Below the pieces are notes generated by a model that saw nothing but the letters and a program-made list of their open reading frames with translations, was not told the DNA's origin and made no database searches. A stretch of 64,000 bases of DNA. It comes from an uncultured Verrucomicrobiales bacterium. Lineage in GTDB: Bacteria > Verrucomicrobiota > Verrucomicrobiia > Verrucomicrobiales > Akkermansiaceae. The first letter of the stretch is position 1. Each line of letters opens with the position of its first letter. Of the stretch, positions 1 through 8,907 are shown one piece after another. Location: assembly GCA_937969495.1 (NCBI GenBank), contig CALBVY010000045.1, positions 1 to 64,000 of the forward strand, in the 5' to 3' direction. The position numbers and the translations under genes were made by a program.

Positions 1-956
1 TCATTGACGGCAGCAATGAGCAGCTTCGCTTCCGTGGAGGTGATGGTACCGCGTTTTTGGTAATCGCGCACAATGGAGAGTTTTTCGTTTAAGTAAGCCT
101 CACCGTATTTGTGGAGCCAGCTCACCGCAATTCCTTCTCCCACGCCGTATTTGATACACTCTTTAACGCATTGGTTTTCTAGGGCAACTCACAGCTCGTT
201 CTCAGGGATGCCTGGTATGCGCATTTGCACGTTTTTCGGGTTCTCGGTTACGCAGAATTGAATCGCGGTGACCTTGCGACCCATACGCTCTAGCTCGAAT
301 TCGAGGTGGATGTCTGAGTGCTCATTGATTTCCTGCACAGCAGGCTTGATGATCTTGCGGTTCAGCTCGCGGAATGACTCATAGTATTTCATGCCAGCCA
401 CGCCCATGAGTTTTCTAAAAGTCTCGATATCCCAGAAGGGGGTGAGTCAGGGAAAGGTTTTTTGTTTTTTGTAGCGCACGCAGTTCTCATAGAGATTGAG
501 CGAGTATTTGCTGCTGAAGTTTCTCTCTGCCACGAGGCTGATCTGAGCGAATATCTCGGGGTCGTAGAGTTTTTCGCAGAGTTCGTCATCGAATCCATAC
601 TCGAAGGAATCCGTTCACCACTTGATCTTTGGTGATGATAGATAGTTGTGGACTTGCCAGAGAGACTCTCTTCCCTGCTCATCGTGCTCGATCCATTCGA
701 TCTGAGTAACAGCGAGTTGTTTGAGGGCGTTCTTGATCGATTTGCGGTCTCACGAGTCGTAATCGATAAGCTCACAGAGTGCCGAATAGCGCATCTTGTG
801 ACGACGTTTTTTGAGGAGATTTGGATAAGCGTTGAGGAGGAGCGCATTAAACATTTTCCTCTCCAAGAAACTCAAGTTCGCCTCTACATGAACGGTAGCG
901 ATATGCTTCTTCACCATGTGATTCTGCTGAAGCATAGCTGGCACGGATGACTTCAT
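1..956 (-). CDS. Rep_3-family (iteron plasmid) replication initiator, truncated by the window edge; contains four in-frame TGA codons (recoded gene or pseudogene)
   Basis: Read 956->1 in one frame: MKSSVPAMLQQNHMVKKHIATVHVEANLSFLERKMFNALLLNAYPNLLKKRRHKMRYSALCELIDYDS[TGA]DRKSIKNALKQLAVTQIEWIEHDEQGRESLWQVHNYLSSPKIKW[TGA]TDSFEYGFDDELCEKLYDPEIFAQISLVAERNFSSKYSLNLYENCVRYKKQKTFP[TGA]LTPFWDIETFRKLMGVAGMKYYESFRELNRKIIKPAVQEINEHSDIHLEFELERMGRKVTAIQFCVTENPKNVQMRIPGIPENEL[TGA]VALENQCVKECIKYGVGEGIAVSWLHKYGEAYL... TGAs are at 750-752, 615-617, 447-449 and 189-191, all in the same frame. Motifs such as SSKYSLNLYENC, FRKLMGV and NRKIIKPAVQEIN are typical of Rep_3 initiators. Confidence 0.8.
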
Positions 957-997
957 AACTCTGTGGTTACTACCAATAATGAAGCCATTATATTTTT

Positions 998-1072
998 TAT
1001 TGTGCCCATGTCAAAGATATCGATAGGCACGAATCCAGCGACCTATATTTTTCTATTGTGCCTGTTTACAGT
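998..1072. promoter_or_regulatory. Inverted iteron copies next to the rep start (possible autoregulatory operator)
   Basis: TATTGTGCCC at 998-1007 and CTATTGTGCCTGTTTACAGT at 1053-1072 are reverse complements of the iteron core (ACTGTAAACAGGCACAATAG). Confidence 0.5.
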
Positions 1073-1154
1073 ATCTCGAAATGGGGCTTGATGGTGTTAG
1101 CGTGTTTGCATCCGCATGTTTATGGGAAAACAAGAGAGGTATCTCAGCTCATTT

Positions 1155-1293
1155 ACTGAAGACAGGCACAATACCTTTTTCTTCTAACTGTAGAAGGACA
1201 CAATAGAACTGCTAACAGGCACAATACTCACCGTAGAGGGGCACAATACCTACTGTAAAGGGACACGATAGTCACTGAAAACGGGCACAATAC
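1155..1293. repeat. Iteron array (direct repeats, ~22-bp period), likely plasmid-type replication origin
   Basis: Six copies resembling ACTGTARANRGGCACAATAC start at 1155, 1187, 1208, 1230, 1252 and 1274; the last four are ~22 bp apart. They lie upstream of the Rep_3-like gene. Confidence 0.8.
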
Positions 1294-1500
1294 ATCGATA
1301 ATTTCAGCAAGTAGCTCAGTAAACTAACAGCGGAAAGTATCTAAACCTCTTAAAGAATATAAACAACAGAGAGTGTTGTTTGATATTTGGGGAAAGGGGG
1401 AAGGGGGCATGAAGACACACTTCCCTATCAAATAAGAAGATATGAAAATACTCGACCGTGTCAAAGGTCGCTCGCCATGAGTCATGATGCTGAGTGTATT

Positions 1501-1713
1501 TTACCTTTCTAAATCATCGTCATAGTTCTCTCTAACTTGCTGGGCTTCGTCCTTGGCGCGGTAGAGTGCATCAAAGCTATTTTGTGTCTGCTCTTTGTCT
1601 TGATTCTTGATGTTTTCGAGAAGCTGCTCGACGTGCTTTTCCTGAGCAGGAGCATCGAATCCTCGGACTATATTCGTGAGGTCGTCATCGGTGAAAGTAG
1701 TTTTATCAGGCAT
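1501..1713 (-). CDS. Small acidic hypothetical protein downstream of a sigma factor
   Basis: 70-aa ORF ending TAA, 8 bp after the sigma-factor ORF on the same strand. Confidence 0.5.
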   Translation of the reverse strand: MPDKTTFTDDDLTNIVRGFDAPAQEKHVEQLLENIKNQDKEQTQNSFDALYRAKDEAQQVRENYDDDLER

Positions 1714-1721
1714 GGTCGTAG

Positions 1722-2255
1722 TTAGTTCGTGTTTTGTTCAAGGCGTTTACGGCACGCCAATTTAATTCTCTTTAGTTTATCATGTGCAGAAGACTTCGGG
1801 ATTCCTGTGATCTCAGATACCTCCTCCATCGTGTAGCCATAGCGCTCATGCAGCCAAAAAACGCGTTTGCTGTCCTCGTCATACTCATCGGGGTGGAAGA
1901 TCAGCCAGAACCGTTGATACGCCTCTAGCTCATCGTCATAGCTCTCTGCCTCTTGTCTTGTAGGCATCATGATTACTGGTGGCTCTGTAGGCTCTTCTGT
2001 GAAGTCGATATCGACTCGGCATTTAATCTTTCGATAGTAATCGATGAAGACTTGCTTCGCCTTATGGTAGAGTAAATTCTTCTGATCGATTTTATCGGTA
2101 TCAAAGTGCTTGTGAACGGTGCTCCATAAATTCTGGCTGAGGTCTTCAGCGATATGCCAATCATTGCAGAGGCTATAGAGATAATGCAGCATCGCACCGC
2201 TGTGTTCTTGCACGGCCTGGGTGAATAATTGCTCGCGGGAGGATGATTGATTCAT
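1722..2255 (-). CDS. RNA polymerase sigma-70 family (ECF-like) sigma factor
   Basis: Region 2-like (HYLYSLCNDWHIAEDLSQNLWSTVHKHF) and region 4-like HTH (ERYGYTMEEVSEITGIPKSSAHDKLKRIKLACRKRL). Confidence 0.75.
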   Translation of the reverse strand: MNQSSSREQLFTQAVQEHSGAMLHYLYSLCNDWHIAEDLSQNLWSTVHKHFDTDKIDQKNLLYHKAKQVFIDYYRKIKCRVDIDFTEEPTEPPVIMMPTRQEAESYDDELEAYQRFWLIFHPDEYDEDSKRVFWLHERYGYTMEEVSEITGIPKSSAHDKLKRIKLACRKRLEQNTN

Positions 2256-2270
2256 AGGTGAAGTTTGGTT

Positions 2271-2297
2271 GATGAAGAGGTGAGTTCACCCTTCATC
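2271..2297. promoter_or_regulatory. Imperfect palindrome in the divergent promoter region (candidate operator)
   Basis: GATGAAGAGGTGAGTTCACCCTTCATC: arms GATGAAG(A)GGTGA / TCACC(C)TTCATC between divergent ORFs 1722..2255(-) and 2417..2728(+). Confidence 0.45.
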
Positions 2298-2416
2298 AAA
2301 TAATACGGGGTGAGATAAACTTCATCCGAGAGAAGTGAGTTTTTTATTTTATCAATCAAAATGCAATAAACTCGGATAGCTCTAGGTGAAATCTCGTAAT
2401 CAACATCAGAAATCAT

Positions 2417-2728
2417 TTGCTGAAAATGGATATGACTACGAAAGAAAAAACCGACAAGTTACCGCCACTTGAAAAAATCACCACGCTCGTGAATGACTTA
2501 GATCAACTGCGTTTTGTGGTTCAAAATCAGGTGAAGCAGAATCAGTCACTTGATGAGCTTATTGATTACTTATATCTGGATGAATTGAGCGACGGTTTTG
2601 GGTTATCAGCTGCACTTATGAGAAAGCGATTATTAGCAGCAGGGGCTAAGATCTTCAAACTTGGGAAGCGATACGCGATTCGCAAAGTGGGGTTTCTGGA
2701 GGTCATCGAAAGGCTTGAGCAAGATTAA
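2417..2728 (+). CDS. Hypothetical small DNA-binding-like protein (excisionase/HTH-like)
   Basis: 103-aa ORF with a basic C-terminal segment (AALMRKRLLAAGAKIFKLGKRYAIRKVGFLEVIERL) convergent with the integrase. Confidence 0.45.
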   Translation: MLKMDMTTKEKTDKLPPLEKITTLVNDLDQLRFVVQNQVKQNQSLDELIDYLYLDELSDGFGLSAALMRKRLLAAGAKIFKLGKRYAIRKVGFLEVIERLEQD

Positions 2729-3861
2729 CTGGGAGGGAGGATTGCCCAAAATTCAGTAGCTTGTTTGGCTGGTCTCGCATTGCGATAATGCTGTTCGAAT
2801 GTTTGCAGCATCGTGTGTCCCATATTTTCGAGAACTTTTTGTTTCGAGTTTTCGCCAAGAGATCGCATGTGAGCCTCCAGATTAGAGCCATAGGTGTGAC
2901 GTGTGATGTCACGAGCCCAAGAGATAGTTTCAGGCACTACTTTAGCTTTTCGGTTTTTATGATTAGGTAGCTGTATTTTCCCAGACCTATCCTTGAATGG
3001 TAATAGCCATGCCATGAGCGTATCGCTGAGATCGACGAAGCGTTTGGTGTCAGTTTTGTTTCCAAACCCGACGCGAATCCATTTATCTTGAAAATTAATA
3101 TCGTCCCATTTGAGCCTACCCAACTCGGACTCAGGTCGAAGACCGGCAAATATGGCAATGGCAAACCAGGGAACTAATTCGAAATCTTTCTGCCATACAT
3201 TTTCAAGCAAGAGCTTTACCTCGGCATTGGAGAAAACTGAGACGGGCTTCTTTTTGATTTTCGCTGTGGGAATCGATTTGATCGGGTTCACGGAAAAGGC
3301 GTCAACCGCCTTAGGCATCGTATAGAGTGCTACGAGGAAAGATCGTAGATGATTGTAGGATCTGGCTGAATAAGCTCCTTTCTCTCGCCAAGCTGGTAGC
3401 CACTCCTGCCAGTAGTGAGAATCAAGCTTGTTGATAATCTCCTCGCCGATTGGTAAGAGGTGTTTTTTGACCCATTTATAGGTGTCTAGGTAGCCATCTG
3501 ACCATTCTCCACCTCGTGTTGCCTTATATTGCTCTAAGAGGTCTATGAGCGTTATAGAGCTGCTTCTGCGCTCAAGCTCCCTGATCCAGTCAGCGCATGC
3601 ATCAGCGAGCCCCTGATATCCGTAGAGCTGAAATGCGTCATCATAGTATTGAGCTTGATTGAGTAGGGCTTCGTCAAATTTGACAGGGTTTTTTGAATCA
3701 AGACTCTGTGATAGATTATTGCGATAATCCTGAGCCGCGGCTTTGGTCTGAAAGAGTTTCCGCTGCCGTTTTCCGTTGAGTGACAATTTTGCACTGACAT
3801 TGACGACCCATTTACGGGTCTGTTTATCGCGTGTAATCTGCAATTCTCCTTTCTTAGGCAT
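2725..3861 (-). CDS. Tyrosine recombinase / phage-type integrase
   Basis: C-terminal catalytic pattern: AGLRPESELGRLKWDDIN ... ITRHTYGSNL ... MGHTMLQTFEQHYRN; located next to a tRNA gene. Confidence 0.9.
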   Translation of the reverse strand: MPKKGELQITRDKQTRKWVVNVSAKLSLNGKRQRKLFQTKAAAQDYRNNLSQSLDSKNPVKFDEALLNQAQYYDDAFQLYGYQGLADACADWIRELERRSSSITLIDLLEQYKATRGGEWSDGYLDTYKWVKKHLLPIGEEIINKLDSHYWQEWLPAWREKGAYSARSYNHLRSFLVALYTMPKAVDAFSVNPIKSIPTAKIKKKPVSVFSNAEVKLLLENVWQKDFELVPWFAIAIFAGLRPESELGRLKWDDINFQDKWIRVGFGNKTDTKRFVDLSDTLMAWLLPFKDRSGKIQLPNHKNRKAKVVPETISWARDITRHTYGSNLEAHMRSLGENSKQKVLENMGHTMLQTFEQHYRNARPAKQATEFWAILPPS

Positions 3862-3875
3862 GACCTAAAAAAGCA

Positions 3876-3929
3876 CTATTGGTATAGTTTGACCAGTCCT
3901 ATTGGTAATCTATTGGTCATCTATTGGTA
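3876..3929. repeat. CTATTGGTA direct repeats upstream of the integrase
   Basis: CTATTGGTA / CTATTGGTA / CTATTGGTC / CTATTGGTA at 3876, 3899, 3910 and 3921 (spacing 23, 11, 11 bp). Confidence 0.7.
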
Positions 3930-3995
3930 ATAAAAAAATAACGATGTTAGAATTTTTTCGGTGACTCAAATCTCTAAAACCCTTGCAGTATCAAC

Positions 3996-4022
3996 AAAAA
4001 AGCACACCCGAAGGTGTGCTTT
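3996..4022 (-). terminator. Rho-independent terminator downstream of tRNA-Asn
   Basis: On the minus strand: AAAGCACACC TTCG GGTGTGCTTTTTT (perfect stem, UUCG tetraloop, T-run). Confidence 0.85.
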
Positions 4023-4036
4023 AATTGAATTGAAAG

Positions 4037-4111
4037 TGGCTCCTGCACTTGGGATCGAACCAAGGACCTAGTGATTAACAGTCACCCGCTCTACCGCTGA
4101 GCTATGCAGGA
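4037..4111 (-). tRNA. tRNA-Asn(GTT), CCA encoded
   Basis: Minus strand TCCTGCATAGCTCAGCGGTAGAGCGGGTGACTGTTAATCACTAGGTCCTTGGTTCGATCCCAAGTGCAGGAGCCA; cloverleaf with GTT anticodon and 7-bp acceptor stem TCCTGCA/TGCAGGA. Confidence 0.95.
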
Positions 4112-4296
4112 TTTGATTTCCATTGTGTCTCAGTCCAGTGGGCTGGGACGGGCGGGAAAATGCCAGATTTCCGAACCTTTGCAAGAAGTTTTCGTAGGAA
4201 AAATATCATTTTTTGATTCTGCTGATGAAGATATAAAAAAACGGCGACACCTTAGTGCCGCCGTAAAAACAATGAAATCTCAGATCTGTGCTCTGT

Positions 4297-6729
4297 CTAT
4301 GATTTAGCGGGGTTTACCTCTGCTTCAAGATTGGCATCAAGAAGCTCGCGGCGAAGGTTAACGCCACGCACTTTACTCCAGAGGTAGACGATCGGAGAAG
4401 CGATAAAGATGGAGGAGTAAGTTCCCACGATGACACCGAGCATGATGGTGAAGGAGAAGGCGCTGAGTGCCGCACCACCAAAGACAAAGAGCACGAGGAC
4501 GGCCACAAATGTTGTGAGCGAGGTCAGCACCGTTCTGGAGAGTGTCGAGTTAATCGCTTGGTTCATGACGTCTTTGACATCACCGCGTTTGGTCTTAAGG
4601 TCCTCACGAATACGGTCGAAGACCACAATGGTATCATTGATGGAATAACCTGCTAGGGTGAGGAAGGCACCTACGTGGATTAAGGTAAGCTGCTGGCCAC
4701 TTAGAATGACAATACCGAGAACAATGAGGATATCATGGAAAAGAGCAGCAAAGGCGCCCAGTGCAAATGAAAACTCAAAGCGGATGGTGATGTAGATCAT
4801 GATGCCAAAAAGGCCAATCAACAATGCCCATACCGCGGTGGTAAGAAATTCTTTACCTAGGCTAGCACTGATGGTTTCCCTTGATGGGGGATTTTTTTCA
4901 AGAATGTCATACTTGGCTAACATAGCCTCTTGGATGGTAGGCACATCGTTTTCAGCACAACGGATGGTGAGGAGCTCATCTCCACCAGTGGTTGTTTCTT
5001 CTTGTGAGGTTGCTGGCTTGCTCAACGAGAGGTTATTGACGAGTTCTTGGACTTCAGGTTGTGCGATATGTTGGTCTGGTAAGAGCTGATAGGAAAGCTG
5101 AGCACCACCGGTGAAATCAATTCCTAGAGCGTTCTCTTGTTTGACCATGATGGTGGAAATACCGGCAAGAAGAAGGATGATGGAGATGGTGAAGGCAAGT
5201 TTGCGAAGGCCAAGAAAATCAAAAGCTTTTTTAGGAATGAGGCTCATGAAGCTGAGCTTTTTGATAAGGCCTTTGTCAGATCCCCACCAGAACAGAATAC
5301 GGGTGCAGAGCAATGCCGCAATCAGTGTGCCGAGGATACCGATGGTGAGGGTGACGGCAAAGCCTTTGACCGTTCCACTGGCACGCCAGAAGAGGATAAG
5401 TGCTGTGATCAGGGTGGTGATGTTAGCATCAAAAATAGCTGAAAAAGCCTTGTCATAGGCTGCGGCAATGGCGGCTTTGACAGATTTACCTTTGGCGAGT
5501 TCTTCGCGTAAGCGCTCGTAGATTAGCACGTTGGCATCCACGGCTACACCAATGGTGAGGATGATACCTGCGATGCCTGGTAGCGTGAAGGTAAAGCCAA
5601 ACATGGCCATGGCTCCAAAGATGATGAGAATATTGAGCGCGAGACCAAAAAGAGCGATGATGCCTGCAAAGCGGTAGTAAAGTAGGACAAAGATCAGGGT
5701 AAGGCCCAGACCTGCCATACCCGCGGTGAGGCCTTGTTTGACTGTTTCCTTACCGAGTGTGGCTGAAACAGAGCGCTCTTCGTCCACGATGAGCTCATTC
5801 TTCAGCGGGTTCATGAGAGCAGAAGCGAGTGCCTTTGCTTCATTGGCATTTGGCATACCAGAAATTTGGAATTTTTTACTCAGAACAGCTTGGACAACGG
5901 GAGCACTGAGGACTTCACCATCGAGCACGATTGCTAGGCGGTCACGCTCGAGAGTCATCTTGCTGGTGGTGTCAAACATGACCTTTGCGCCATCGTTATT
6001 AAGGGTTACGGAGAGTTCCCCCTCATATGGCCCATAAAGTTCTTGGGCTTGGGTGACGTAAGAGCCATCAAGAGCGGCACGGCGGCTGATGAGGATGTTT
6101 TCTGAGGTGGCCTTGCCGTCTTCATCAGTATCACGGTAAACTTTAAGCTCGTAGCCTGGCACGATTTCATTGTCAGGGTCTGCCGCCACGCGATCGGCTA
6201 AAATGCGACTTTCTGGATGCACAGTTTTTAGCTCAAGTAGTGCAATCTGCTGCAAAGTGTCTTTGACGGCTGATGCCTCATCGGGGTCAATGCCGGGCAT
6301 CTGAATGAGGATGCGGTCTTCTCCTTGGGCAACGATCAGTAGGTCACTGGTGCCAAAGGCATTGAGGCGCTTTTCAATGGTGAGAATGGCTTGCTTCACT
6401 GCATTGGCAGTTACAGGAACAGGCTCGCCGTCATCACCAATGCTGGGTTGCACACGGAGGGTAAAGGAGGAACCACCAATGAGGTCAATACCGCCTTTGA
6501 GGTTGGTTGATTCTGAGAGTGTGGCTTTACCTGTTAAGACATCGCCCCACTTTTCCTTGGGGACGATAGACATCAAGCTGAAGACGGCAATGAGAGCTAC
6601 GATGATCGTGCCGATATTGCGTTTTTTACGCTCGAAGTCTGTGGCGAAGTACCAGAAAAAGAGCGCGAGTAAGCCGAGGCCGGAGAGAAAGACCAGAAGG
6701 CGGTCGTCACTGAAGAGAGAAGCAAGCAT
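4297..6729 (-). CDS. secDF: SecD/SecF fusion protein translocase subunit
   Basis: GGIDLIGGSSFTLRV, FTFTLPGIAGIILTIGVAVDANVLIYERLREEL (SecD) and DFTGGAQL, AGYSINDTIVVFDRIRED (SecF) in one 810-aa ORF. Confidence 0.95.
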   Translation of the reverse strand: MLASLFSDDRLLVFLSGLGLLALFFWYFATDFERKKRNIGTIIVALIAVFSLMSIVPKEKWGDVLTGKATLSESTNLKGGIDLIGGSSFTLRVQPSIGDDGEPVPVTANAVKQAILTIEKRLNAFGTSDLLIVAQGEDRILIQMPGIDPDEASAVKDTLQQIALLELKTVHPESRILADRVAADPDNEIVPGYELKVYRDTDEDGKATSENILISRRAALDGSYVTQAQELYGPYEGELSVTLNNDGAKVMFDTTSKMTLERDRLAIVLDGEVLSAPVVQAVLSKKFQISGMPNANEAKALASALMNPLKNELIVDEERSVSATLGKETVKQGLTAGMAGLGLTLIFVLLYYRFAGIIALFGLALNILIIFGAMAMFGFTFTLPGIAGIILTIGVAVDANVLIYERLREELAKGKSVKAAIAAAYDKAFSAIFDANITTLITALILFWRASGTVKGFAVTLTIGILGTLIAALLCTRILFWWGSDKGLIKKLSFMSLIPKKAFDFLGLRKLAFTISIILLLAGISTIMVKQENALGIDFTGGAQLSYQLLPDQHIAQPEVQELVNNLSLSKPATSQEETTTGGDELLTIRCAENDVPTIQEAMLAKYDILEKNPPSRETISASLGKEFLTTAVWALLIGLFGIMIYITIRFEFSFALGAFAALFHDILIVLGIVILSGQQLTLIHVGAFLTLAGYSINDTIVVFDRIREDLKTKRGDVKDVMNQAINSTLSRTVLTSLTTFVAVLVLFVFGGAALSAFSFTIMLGVIVGTYSSIFIASPIVYLWSKVRGVNLRRELLDANLEAEVNPAKS

Positions 6730-6998
6730 GAGTGTTGTTGTTCGTTATCTGTAAATGGAAAAAGTATCAGTCTGAGTTAAAGCTACTCAGACGAAGAATG
6801 CATGTAGTCGCAGAAAGCCTATTTGGCAAGTGAGGATGAAGAGTTTGCCGTTGGTGGGCTATCTACGTTTTTTAAAGGTAGGATGAAAGTAGGAAGTAGG
6901 AGTGTGGCTTACTTGGGTTCTTAAATTTTGTTTATCCTATCTAGAATCAAGCGCAGACCGTTGGTATACGCTATAAAGAAGGCTTATTTCTCCTTTTC

Positions 6999-7307
6999 CT
7001 ACTCATCTTCAGCCTTGGCTGTGAGGACGGTGGCGATGGCGGTTTTGTCGTATTTTACAAAAATACCTTCGGAGAGCTTGAGGCTGACGGTTTTTTCACT
7101 GACGGCATTTACGGACGCGTGCATGCCGCCTATGGTGATGACTTTATCGCCTTTTTTCAGTGCTGCCTGTTTGGCTGCGAGAGCTTTGCGCTGCTTCTGC
7201 TGTGGGCGAATGAGTATGACCCAGAAGATGACAAACATGAGAACCATCATGATGATGGGCTGGAGATTACCAAGATTGGCGACAAAGAGGTGAGGTGCGT
7301 TTTGCAT
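6999..7307 (-). CDS. yajC: Preprotein translocase subunit YajC
   Basis: Single TM then RPQQKQRKALAAKQAALKKGDKVITIGGMHASV; tgt-yajC-secDF order. Confidence 0.93.
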   Translation of the reverse strand: MQNAPHLFVANLGNLQPIIMMVLMFVIFWVILIRPQQKQRKALAAKQAALKKGDKVITIGGMHASVNAVSEKTVSLKLSEGIFVKYDKTAIATVLTAKAEDE

Positions 7308-7309
7308 AA

Positions 7310-8488
<1,179 letters not shown>

Positions 8489-8575
8489 CTAAGGAGTCAG
8501 AAAGGCACCAGGCAGCAAGCATCAGCATGCGGGAGTCAATGGCGCATGCGGGAGGGTGATGCTATCAGTGCTGAC

Positions 8576-8881
8576 TTACATACCAGGTAGGCCCATGCCT
8601 CCTGTGAGCTTGGACATTTCCTTGGCGGCCATTTCTTTTCCTTTGGTGGCAGCTTCTTGCACGCCTGAGAGGATGAGTTGCTCTAGGAACTCGACGTCAG
8701 AGGGATCGACTACAGAAGGGTCAATAGCAATAGACTGGATATCACCTGCGCCTGTGGCTACGACAGTGACTTTCCCTCCGCCGACGCTGGCTTCTACGGT
8801 TTTTGCGGCGAGTTCTTCTTGTGTTTTTTGCATGCCCGCTTGCATTTCTTGGGCTTGCTTCATGAGTTTTTGAATGTCCAT
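8576..8881 (-). CDS. YbaB/EbfC family nucleoid-associated protein
   Basis: MDIQKLMKQAQEMQAGMQKTQEELAAKTVEASVGGGKVTVVATGAGDIQSIAIDP. Confidence 0.92.
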   Translation of the reverse strand: MDIQKLMKQAQEMQAGMQKTQEELAAKTVEASVGGGKVTVVATGAGDIQSIAIDPSVVDPSDVEFLEQLILSGVQEAATKGKEMAAKEMSKLTGGMGLPGM

Positions 8882-8907
8882 AATAAGTAGTTGTTGTGAT
8901 GTGATGG

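Noticed and set aside
389-847. 152-aa minus-strand ORF and the 648..950 plus-strand ORF over the Rep region
   Set aside because: Out of frame with or antisense to the Rep_3-like reading frame; low-complexity Ser/Thr/Arg-rich translation with no family resemblance.
1-956. Reading the four Rep TGAs as selenocysteine
   Set aside because: Four Sec in a replication initiator has no precedent I know of, no CxxU-type redox motif is present, and I saw no SECIS-like hairpin consistently placed after each TGA.
6730-6998. 270-bp gap between yajC and secDF as an ncRNA
   Set aside because: Only a short 8-bp hairpin (GTCTGAGT/ACTCAGAC near 6770-6792); no recognisable RNA family or terminator.
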